DNA of 8,751 bases, taken from contig JAGUYV010000497.1 of the NCBI GenBank assembly GCA_020061125.1, forward strand, positions 1 to 8,751, given 5' to 3'. The notes below the pieces were generated by a model, which saw only the letters and a program-made list of their open reading frames with translations, had not been told where the DNA came from and ran no database searches. Every line of letters starts with the position of its first letter. Position 1 is the stretch's first letter. Source of the DNA: a bacterium. GTDB taxonomy: Bacteria > UBP15 > UBA6099 > DSWB01. A program made the translations under genes and the position numbers. Below are positions 1-5,062 of this stretch, piece by piece.

Positions 1-624
1 AAGACGGCCAGGCCGCGTGTCGTATAAAAATGTGATGTTGGCCGAGTCCGGGGTCATGGTGGCGCGGCCCGTGCAGCGCATGTTCAGGTAGTCCTTGACA
101 TCGAGCCACTTGTGGAGCTTGCCGAACAGGTCAGGCTCGTTGTCTTTCATCCACTGATATTTCCAGAGGGGATCCTTGGCCGTGGCCGCGCCCCCGCCGG
201 TGATGTACAGAAAATGCAGGAGCTTGAACAGGTTCATGCCCTCCACGCGGATGAGGCCGCGCTGCAGGCCGCGCTCGATCTGCCGGGTGGCCCGGCCGTC
301 CATGTAAATCATGGGATTGCGCAGGGCGTTTCCCTTTTCGTCAACGGGGATGAAGCCCTGCATCTGGCAGCAGAAGGACATCCCCCGCACCTCGTCCGCG
401 GGAACGCCCGTTTTGTCCAGAACCGCGCGCACGGTGGCGCACACGGCGTCCCACCAGTCCTGCGCCTTTTGTTCCGCGCCCCCATTGTCAACGATCAGCA
501 ATGGATATCCCGCCTGCGCCGCGCCCATGTTTTCCAGGGTTGCGCCAATGCGGTACAGCACGGTTTTGCACCCGGTGGTGCCGATGTCGCAGGACAGGAC
601 GAATGCGTCTTGGGTCTGGGCCAT
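1..624 (-). CDS. FGGY-family carbohydrate kinase, 3' end cut by window edge
   Basis: The 208 N-terminal residues of an ATP-dependent sugar kinase (xylulokinase/fuculokinase/rhamnulokinase superfamily); full members are about 480-520 aa, so more than half lies beyond base 1. The phosphate-loop motif DIGTTG is at residues 13-18, with Asp13 equivalent to XylB Asp6. The QMQG stretch (87-90) matches the QMHG region of xylulokinases, MDGRA (108-112) matches the conserved W-x-D-G-R segment, and DVKDYL (175-180) with TPDSAN (191-196) are further family signatures. The catalytic-base Asp (XylB Asp233 equivalent) is outside the window. The ATG lies 28 bp after the aminotransferase stop; a GGAG at 638-641 is 13 nt away, longer than ideal, but no better in-frame start is seen. 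As the last visible gene of the aldolase operon it probably phosphorylates the ketose that the aldolase cleaves. The exact sugar cannot be read from this part; the family call is secure. Confidence 0.9.
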   Translation of the reverse strand, partial: MAQTQDAFVLSCDIGTTGCKTVLYRIGATLENMGAAQAGYPLLIVDNGGAEQKAQDWWDAVCATVRAVLDKTGVPADEVRGMSFCCQMQGFIPVDEKGNALRNPMIYMDGRATRQIERGLQRGLIRVEGMNLFKLLHFLYITGGGAATAKDPLWKYQWMKDNEPDLFGKLHKWLDVKDYLNMRCTGRATMTPDSANITFLYDTRPGRL

Positions 625-652
625 GCGTTGATTATATCTCCATGGCCCGCGT

Positions 653-2113
653 TCAGGCGCTGGCCCCTTCGATATTCGCGAACACCCGGTCGAACGCGGC
701 CAGGGCTTCCCCGATCACATCGTCCGTGTCCGCCATGCTCGTGTAGAGGCGGCTTCCGGCAAGGGTGATCACGCCCTCGGCCATGTACGCCGCGCCCATC
801 TCCTCCATCATGTGCTTGCGCGGCTTAATCTCCAGGAACGACTTGGGATTGGACAGATCGAGGAGCATGACGCCCGAGGATTCCAGGTGCGTGATGGACC
901 CGTGGTTGAAGGCCACGAAGGGCAGGCCGCGTTTTTCAATCAGGGCGTTGAGGCCCGCGCACAGCTTGTCCCCGGCCTGGCCCGCTTTAATGTGCGCCTG
1001 CGTTTTTTCGATTTCCCGGATGGAGTAGTATCCGGCCGCGCAGCTCAACGGATTGGCCGAGAGCGTGCCGCCGCAATACGCGCGAGGCTTTCCGGATTCG
1101 AGTCCCGCGGCCAGGCACAGCATCACATCTCTGCGCCCTCCCAGGCCGCCCGCGGCCGGATATCCGCCCGCCACGCACTTGCCAAAGATCGTGAGATCCG
1201 GGGTGACTCCGAAATATCCCTGCGCACCGCCCAGTCCCACGCGGAATCCCGTGACCACTTCGTCGAAAATCAGCAGCGCGCCGAACTCGTCGCACAGCGC
1301 GCGCGCTTGCGCATTGAAATCGCGCGTCACGGGCCGCGTGGCGCTCTCCGGCCCCAGCGGCTCCAGAATCACGGCCGCGGTGCCGCCGTTGCCTTTCTCC
1401 GCGTTCTTCTCCAGCAGCTTGCGCAGAGCGTCCACATCGTTGGGGAAGAATTCCTGGGTGCTGTTCAGGCACGGCTGCGGAATGCCGTGCGCCTCGAACG
1501 ACCCGGTGCCCGGAATGTGCAGCCCGTACACCATCTGATCGCTCCACCCGTGGTATGCGCCCCCGGCCTTGATGACTTTCTTTTTGCCCGTGAAAGTGCG
1601 CGCTGCGCGGATGGCGGCCATTACGCTCTCGGTGCCGCTACCGAGCATGCGGAACATTTCCACGGCGGGCATGTGCCTGTTGATCAGTTTGGCCAGCTTG
1701 AGTTCGTATTCGTGGAACAGGCCCGTGACCGGGCCGCATGTCGCGAGAAGTTCCAGGACTTTCTCGCGCACGGGCGCATAGTTGCTGCCCAGCAGCGTGG
1801 GGCCGCCCGCCTGCAGGAAGTCTACGAAGCGGTTGCCGTCCACATCCCACAGATATGCGCCGTCCGCTTTGGAGATGGCGATGGGGAACGGATAGTTGAA
1901 CGCCAGGTTGTGCTGCACGCCGCCCGGGATGTATTGCTTGGCCTCGTCGGTCAGCGCCCGCGAACCCGCACATTTCTTTTCGAGCAGGTCCAGGTATTCC
2001 TGCATCTTGTCGCGCCGCACGGGGCGCATGGGCGCGCTGCACAGATCATTGAGCCGCGCCATGATTTCGCCGGTGTCCGGCCATTGGGAGATTGCATATT
2101 GCTGTTCGCTCAT
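653..2113 (-). CDS. Class III PLP-dependent aminotransferase, glutamate-1-semialdehyde aminomutase-like
   Basis: A 486-aa cytosolic fold-type I PLP enzyme. Visible landmarks are the phosphate-binding GSGTE (158-162), AYHGW (186-190) beside the cofactor ring, EP (251-252), FDEVVTGFR (283-291) with Asp284 for the pyridine nitrogen, and FGKCVAGGYP (310-319) with the Schiff-base Lys312. GGTLSANPLSCAAG (348-361) is typical of the GSA-aminomutase branch. True HemL proteins are about 430 aa; this one has roughly 45 extra N-terminal residues and YHGW where HemL usually has YHGH. The chosen ATG has an AAGGAG ribosome site 7 nt upstream. The frame stays open 36 codons further, but that would overlap the aldolase gene and lacks support. 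It sits between an aldolase and an FGGY kinase with gaps of 43 and 28 bp, so a role in sugar or amino-sugar metabolism is more likely than tetrapyrrole synthesis. The substrate is unknown. Confidence 0.9.
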   Translation of the reverse strand: MSEQQYAISQWPDTGEIMARLNDLCSAPMRPVRRDKMQEYLDLLEKKCAGSRALTDEAKQYIPGGVQHNLAFNYPFPIAISKADGAYLWDVDGNRFVDFLQAGGPTLLGSNYAPVREKVLELLATCGPVTGLFHEYELKLAKLINRHMPAVEMFRMLGSGTESVMAAIRAARTFTGKKKVIKAGGAYHGWSDQMVYGLHIPGTGSFEAHGIPQPCLNSTQEFFPNDVDALRKLLEKNAEKGNGGTAAVILEPLGPESATRPVTRDFNAQARALCDEFGALLIFDEVVTGFRVGLGGAQGYFGVTPDLTIFGKCVAGGYPAAGGLGGRRDVMLCLAAGLESGKPRAYCGGTLSANPLSCAAGYYSIREIEKTQAHIKAGQAGDKLCAGLNALIEKRGLPFVAFNHGSITHLESSGVMLLDLSNPKSFLEIKPRKHMMEEMGAAYMAEGVITLAGSRLYTSMADTDDVIGEALAAFDRVFANIEGASA

Positions 2114-2120
2114 TGGCTGT

Positions 2121-2126
2121 CTCCTT
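2121..2126 (-). promoter_or_regulatory. Ribosome binding site fixing the aminotransferase start
   Basis: AAGGAG read on the minus strand, 7 nt before the ATG at 2113. It selects the 486-aa form over a longer open frame starting at 2221 that would overlap the end of the aldolase gene. Confidence 0.8.
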
Positions 2127-2156
2127 GTGTGTGAAGGGATGTTCACGACCGGGCGT

Positions 2157-2852
2157 TCATGCGCCGGCGTCCTGTTTGAGTTTTTCTTTGCGCTTGGACT
2201 CGGCTTTCTGTTTGCCGTCAAGAAGGAACACCAGCATGTCCGCCATCTGCTGGGGCAGGGGGGTAAGCTCGTGGCCCGAAGTCAGGGCCAGGTAATAGAC
2301 CTGCGCGACCTTTTCGAGGATCATGGCGTTGCGCGCGGCCTGGTCCAGATCCGTTGCCATGACTATGGCGCCGTGGTTTTGAAGAATGTATGCACAGCAC
2401 TTGTTGGCCGCCGCCGCGGTAATGTTCTTGAGCAGGTCCGGGCTGCCGCTCAATCCGTAAGGTACGAACGCCACTTCTTTGCCCAGATTCACCACCTGCT
2501 CGTCGAAAAGAGCGGGGATGGGCGACTGAATCAGCGAGAAAATACTGGCGTAAACCTGGTGCGTGTGCACCACAGCGCTCACATCCGGGCGCGCCTTGTA
2601 GAGCGAGATGTGCATGCCGGTTTCCACGGACGGAGCGAACTCGCCCTCGATGATCTTGCGGTCGAAATCGCACACGCAGACATCGTCCGCGCACATCTGC
2701 GTGTAATCCTTGCTCGATGGCGTAACCGCCACCATGTCCGCGCCGTCAATGAGCACGGACACATTGCCGCCCGTGGCCGTCATCAGCCCGCGGTCCACGA
2801 GTTTGAGCGTGGTGTCCAGCACCATCTGCTTGTATTTGCCGAAATCAGCCAT
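2157..2852 (-). CDS. Class II aldolase/adducin family, L-fuculose-phosphate-aldolase-like
   Basis: A 231-aa zinc-dependent aldolase of the FucA/AraD/RhaD superfamily. TGGN (27-30) and TPSS (44-47) match the phosphate-binding loops. PSVE (74-77) gives the catalytic Glu77, and HTH (96-98) plus His160 in QNHG (158-161) form the zinc triad; these correspond to E. coli FucA Glu73, His92, His94 and His155. The second Ser of the FucA PSSE loop is Val76 here. Such enzymes usually split a ketose-1-phosphate into DHAP and an aldehyde, though some members are epimerases or decarboxylases. The C-terminus carries a Lys/Arg-rich extension (about 213-228) beyond the usual 215-aa FucA. A GGAGG at 2858-2862 stands 5 nt before the ATG. 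It is the first gene of the operon with the aminotransferase and FGGY kinase and has its own promoter-like region. The family is secure; the sugar is not known. Confidence 0.9.
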   Translation of the reverse strand: MADFGKYKQMVLDTTLKLVDRGLMTATGGNVSVLIDGADMVAVTPSSKDYTQMCADDVCVCDFDRKIIEGEFAPSVETGMHISLYKARPDVSAVVHTHQVYASIFSLIQSPIPALFDEQVVNLGKEVAFVPYGLSGSPDLLKNITAAAANKCCAYILQNHGAIVMATDLDQAARNAMILEKVAQVYYLALTSGHELTPLPQQMADMLVFLLDGKQKAESKRKEKLKQDAGA

Positions 2853-2896
2853 GGAAACCTCCGGATGAATAAGTTGTAACCTTGCGCCTTCCTGGA

Positions 2897-2919
2897 CAGT
2901 TCAGAACTGACCAGTCAGT
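2897..2919. promoter_or_regulatory. Two overlapping inverted repeats, candidate repressor operator
   Basis: Seen directly: ACTGAC-CA-GTCAGT (2906-2919) is a perfect 6+2+6 inverted repeat, and CAGTTC-A-GAACTG (2897-2909) is a perfect 6+1+6 inverted repeat sharing four bases with it. Both lie just downstream of the predicted aldolase start of transcription and ahead of its ribosome site. The first resembles ACTGACC/GGTCAGT-type operators bound by many TetR-family repressors. No regulator gene is in the window, so the binding protein is inferred. Confidence 0.5.
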
Positions 2920-2929
2920 CATAGCAGGC

Positions 2930-2958
2930 ATGATATCACGCTGCGGCGCGCTGCGCAA
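2930..2958 (-). promoter_or_regulatory. Predicted sigma70-like promoter of the aldolase operon
   Basis: On the minus strand a -35 TTGCGC (2953-2958, weak) is followed after 17 bp by a -10 TATCAT (2930-2935, five of six consensus bases). Transcription would start near 2923, placing the inverted repeats at about +4 to +27, which suits repression. The 5' leader would be about 70 nt. Confidence 0.45.
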
Positions 2959-3033
2959 CCGGGTGCGGAAAAAAATTCTGCCGGGGATGAATTGTCAAAC
3001 GGAGATCGGGCGCGGGCTTCGTGGCGCATGCCA

Positions 3034-3061
3034 TTGACTTTGAAAAAAAAACCAATAAAAT
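3034..3061 (+). promoter_or_regulatory. Predicted sigma70 promoter of tRNA-Leu
   Basis: TTGACT (3034-3039) and TAAAAT (3056-3061), each five of six to consensus, are separated by 16 bp that include a run of nine A. Transcription would start near 3068, about 12 nt before the mature tRNA. Confidence 0.7.
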
Positions 3062-3079
3062 GAGGCTGTTTTTATAAGC

Positions 3080-3165
3080 GCCGGAGTGGCGGAATCGGCA
3101 GACGCAGGGGACTTAAAATCCCCCGGGAGGCAACTCCTGTACGGGTTCAAGTCCCGTCTCCGGCA
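3080..3165 (+). tRNA. tRNA-Leu (anticodon UAA)
   Basis: A complete class II tRNA cloverleaf can be folded by eye. The acceptor arms GCCGGAG (3080-3086) and CTCCGGC (3158-3164) pair fully, with discriminator A at 3165. The D-arm has GCG/CGC, and the anticodon stem GGGGA/TCCCC encloses loop CTTAAAA with anticodon TAA at 3114-3116. A long variable arm pairs CGGGAG with CTCCTG around GCAA, as expected for leucine tRNAs. The T-arm is ACGGG-TTCAAGT-CCCGT. CCA is not encoded, so it must be added after transcription. The gene has its own promoter and converges on the deoxyhypusine-synthase-like gene. No duplicate of its 3' end (an att-site sign) is visible in the window. Confidence 0.97.
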
Positions 3166-3210
3166 AAACGCATTTCCAGGAACAGGACTATCAGCAGTGC
3201 GCGCTTCGCG

Positions 3211-4329
3211 TTAAGCCTGTCCCAGGTGCTTGAGCATCCGGCCATAGGCTTTCTTGAACTCCGGGTTGCCGCCGCCCGAGGTTTTCATGTCCCGGACCAG
3301 AGCGGGCAGGGCGTCCATGAGCCGCCGCGGCTTGCGCGCCTTGCAGGTGTCCAGGGCGTATCGTGTGATGAGCGGGAAGGTGATGGACGAGCAGGAATAC
3401 ACCACGGTGGTGTTCACCTGCGGGTCGCGCACCTTGCCCCAGGATTTGGCTTCCTGCGGTGTTGCGCCGCTCAAGCCGCCCCATTGCGGGGTGTCGGTGG
3501 TGAGCTGGATGAAGTAATCGTGTCCGCCGTGGTTGTCGAACAGAATCTGCCAAAGCGTGGGCTGCGTCTGCATGTAGAAGTTTTTGGGAGCGCCGCCGCC
3601 GAGGATGATCACGCCGTTCTTTTTGGCTGCGCGCACGATGGCCGTGCTCTCGATGATGTCCAGGATCGGGTCAATGGCAGGGCCGCCGCCGAACATGCGC
3701 GAGACCACGAAATTCATGCCGATGGACGAATCTCCGGGGCTGGGACTGAAAATGGGCACGCCGTATTTGGCGGCCGCGGCCACGAACGATTTCTCGGGGC
3801 AGGGCGCTTTTTCGAGCACGGCCTTGCCGATGATGTTGTGCAGGGTGGCCGTGGACACGGGGCCGGACCAGTCTGTCTGTTCGCACACATCGCGGATTAC
3901 GCGGTCCGTGGGCAGCAGGGTTTCGTCGTCGCCGATATAGGTGTCGTAGATGCGCGCCACACCGTGTTCGTTGAGTTCGCCGTCGTCGGCGTCGAACCGG
4001 CCCTGGGTCACCGGCAGATTAAACGCGCGGTGCAGGTCGTGGTAGCAGTTCGCGCCCGTGGAGATGAAGAAATCCACGAACCCTTTTTTTATAAGCTCGA
4101 TGAACGGGCCGGACATGCCGATGGGCGTCATGGCGCCGGCCAGGGTGAGCGCGATGGAGGCATCCGCACCGATCATGCGCGCGTAGATGTCGCAGGCTTC
4201 ATGCAGGCGGCGGGCGTTGTATCCGCTTGCTCCGAACACATTGTCAATGAAGTCCTTGACCGATTTGTTTTTGGCCACGGGCAGCGGCTCGATCATGGCG
4301 CCCTGCATGTGCGGATTTTTTTTTGCCAC
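3211..4329 (-). CDS. Deoxyhypusine-synthase-family protein, probable polyamine enzyme
   Basis: A 372-aa cytosolic protein of the DHS family. In eukaryotes and archaea this family moves an aminobutyl group from spermidine to eIF5A, using NAD and a lysine imine. Bacteria lack eIF5A, and bacterial homologues are generally regarded as homospermidine-synthase-like or other polyamine enzymes. STGAN (90-94) followed by YHD replaces the TTAGG-EED segment of true DHS. GGGAPKN (244-250) carries Lys249, corresponding to the imine-forming lysine of human DHS (GGGVVKHH motif). SGATPQEAKSWGKV (287-300) is another family block. Start choice: a GTG at 4329 has GGAGG 9 nt upstream, whereas the upstream in-frame TTG at 4356 would place that ribosome site inside the gene and has none of its own. 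Its own -10 element lies at 4367-4372. No other polyamine gene is in the window. The family is secure; the reaction is inferred. Confidence 0.9.
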   Translation of the reverse strand: MAKKNPHMQGAMIEPLPVAKNKSVKDFIDNVFGASGYNARRLHEACDIYARMIGADASIALTLAGAMTPIGMSGPFIELIKKGFVDFFISTGANCYHDLHRAFNLPVTQGRFDADDGELNEHGVARIYDTYIGDDETLLPTDRVIRDVCEQTDWSGPVSTATLHNIIGKAVLEKAPCPEKSFVAAAAKYGVPIFSPSPGDSSIGMNFVVSRMFGGGPAIDPILDIIESTAIVRAAKKNGVIILGGGAPKNFYMQTQPTLWQILFDNHGGHDYFIQLTTDTPQWGGLSGATPQEAKSWGKVRDPQVNTTVVYSCSSITFPLITRYALDTCKARKPRRLMDALPALVRDMKTSGGGNPEFKKAYGRMLKHLGQA

Positions 4330-4338
4330 GGCAGCGTT

Positions 4339-4343
4339 CCTCC
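4339..4343 (-). promoter_or_regulatory. Ribosome binding site fixing a GTG start
   Basis: GGAGG on the minus strand, 9 nt before the GTG at 4329. It decides for the GTG over an upstream in-frame TTG at 4356. Confidence 0.75.
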
Positions 4344-4366
4344 AGAATGGTATCAATCGTCAGATA

Positions 4367-4395
4367 ATTATATGCGCGGCATCGCGGGATGAACA
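4367..4395 (-). promoter_or_regulatory. Predicted promoter of the deoxyhypusine-synthase-like gene
   Basis: A perfect -10 TATAAT (4367-4372, minus strand) is preceded after 17 bp by only a weak -35, TGTTCA (4390-4395). Transcription would begin near 4360, giving a leader of about 30 nt. It implies that this gene can be read independently of the CBM48 gene upstream. Confidence 0.5.
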
Positions 4396-4396
4396 G

Positions 4397-4439
4397 AAAA
4401 AGCGGCCCGTGGGAAGCGAAAAGCGCGGCCCATGGCCGC
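4397..4439 (-). terminator. Possible rho-independent terminator after the CBM48 gene
   Basis: Read on the minus strand, GCGGCC-ATG-GGCCGC (4425-4439) forms a 6-bp hairpin. A second copy of the GGCCGC arm (4402-4407) is followed directly by five T (4397-4401). The first arm can pair with either copy, so there are two competing hairpins; only the longer-looped one ends in the T run. It lies about 45 bp past the CBM48 stop and just before the next promoter, a sensible place for a terminator, but the geometry is imperfect. Confidence 0.35.
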
Positions 4440-4484
4440 ACCGTATGCCTGCCTCAAAATCAGACTGCGCCTGATGGAAAGGCG

Positions 4485-4880
4485 TTATTTGCGCACGGTC
4501 AGAATGCTGTTCGTGGTGCCGTGCTCGTTGTAGCAGAAATCCTGGTTTTCCGGGTCCGCCCACCACTCGCCGTCCACCAGGAACTTATACTGGTAAGAAC
4601 CGGGCTTGAGCTTGAGGGCTTTGGTCCATATCCCGTTGGCGTCGCGCTTCATGCCGCCCTTGTCGGGATCCCATTTGTTGAAGGTTCCCACCACACTGAC
4701 CCATTCTGCGGATGCGGCCTTGAGCCGGAACGAGACCTCCGCGGCTGTTGCCGCCGCTTTCGCGGGCGCGGCTTTGCCGGCCGCAGCTTTTTTAGCAGGC
4801 GCTTTTTTCGCGGCTGCTTTCTTTTTGGCGGGGGCTTTCTTTTTTGCGGCGCCGCTCGCGGATTCCTCTTTTTTAGCCAT
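4485..4880 (-). CDS. Small CBM48 glycogen-binding protein with histone-H1-like Lys/Ala tail
   Basis: A 131-aa protein in two parts. Residues 1-47 are low-complexity Lys/Ala/Pro with KKAPAKK-like repeats (14 lysines; the only acids are Glu5 and Glu6), like histone H1 or bacterial Hc1-type tails. Residues 48-131 form an isoamylase-N/AMPK-beta type E-set domain. All four glycan contacts of mammalian AMPK-beta have counterparts: Trp70 (FNKW), Lys99 (YKF), Trp106 (GEW) and Asn124 (TNS), corresponding to Trp100, Lys126, Trp133 and Asn150. Binding of alpha-glucan therefore looks retained. There is no catalytic domain, signal peptide or membrane segment, so it is cytosolic. AGGAGG (4888-4893) lies 7 nt before the ATG. 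Both neighbours appear to be separate transcription units. Possible roles are tethering glycogen to nucleic acid or another polyanion, or a solubility tail; neither is shown by the sequence. Confidence 0.85.
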   Translation of the reverse strand: MAKKEESASGAAKKKAPAKKKAAAKKAPAKKAAAGKAAPAKAAATAAEVSFRLKAASAEWVSVVGTFNKWDPDKGGMKRDANGIWTKALKLKPGSYQYKFLVDGEWWADPENQDFCYNEHGTTNSILTVRK

Positions 4881-4899
4881 GACTGCTCCTCCTCATGCG

Positions 4900-4932
4900 C
4901 AACGCCCGGATGCGCGTGTGTGTGCTGCGTTG
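4900..4932 (-). promoter_or_regulatory. Inverted repeat in the leader of the CBM48 gene
   Basis: In the predicted leader, CAACGC (4927-4932 on the minus strand) can pair perfectly with GCGTTG (4900-4905) around a 21-nt loop rich in CA. The 3' arm ends 6 nt before the AGGAGG ribosome site, so the structure could affect translation. A six-pair stem with a large loop is weak evidence. Confidence 0.2.
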
Positions 4933-4970
4933 TGTCCTGCCATTCGCATGGTGCAAGCGTTTCATTCCAT

Positions 4971-4999
4971 AGTATAGAACATGCCGCGCCGGGGTTGAA
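4971..4999 (-). promoter_or_regulatory. Predicted sigma70-like promoter of the CBM48 gene
   Basis: On the minus strand a -35 TTCAAC (4994-4999, weak) and a -10 TATACT (4971-4976, five of six to consensus) are 17 bp apart. Transcription would begin near 4964, leaving a leader of about 84 nt with a possible hairpin. Confidence 0.45.
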
Positions 5000-5062
5000 C
5001 GGGGCGGCGCACATTTTTTCATGATTTTGGTTGTGTTAGCGGCGCGTCAGGGCGGCGGACGG

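Noticed and set aside
812-2134. A long plus-strand open frame (about 440 codons) opposite the aminotransferase
   Set aside because: It mirrors the coding strand of a gene with clear active-site motifs; its product is low-complexity Arg/Ala/Gln/His-rich with no recognisable domain. Long antisense frames are expected at this GC content.
2114-2221. Upstream extension of the aminotransferase by 36 residues
   Set aside because: It would overlap the aldolase gene, its sequence is low-complexity, and a strong ribosome site sits directly ahead of the ATG at 2113.
1896-2879. A plus-strand open frame (about 327 codons) opposite the aldolase and the start of the aminotransferase
   Set aside because: It crosses two real genes and their spacer, and its product has no family motif.
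3080-3165. tRNA-Leu as the attachment site of an integrated element
   Set aside because: No integrase gene and no second copy of the tRNA 3' end occur in the window, and the flanking genes look like ordinary chromosomal genes.
3179-3223. Imperfect inverted repeat (GGAACAGG / CCTGTCCC) between the convergent tRNA-Leu and the deoxyhypusine-synthase-like gene as a shared terminator
   Set aside because: There is one mismatch, the loop is 29 nt, no T run follows on either strand, and one arm lies inside the coding sequence.
4081-4095. Run of seven A (minus strand) before GGG in the deoxyhypusine-synthase-like gene as a programmed slippage site
   Set aside because: The reading frame continues intact with family motifs on both sides, and the run is not in the register of a -1 slippery heptamer; Lys-Lys codons explain it.
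3226-4392. A plus-strand open frame (about 388 codons) opposite the deoxyhypusine-synthase-like gene
   Set aside because: Same pattern: His/Arg/Gly/Val-rich shadow with no domain, while the minus strand has full family motifs, a ribosome site and a promoter.
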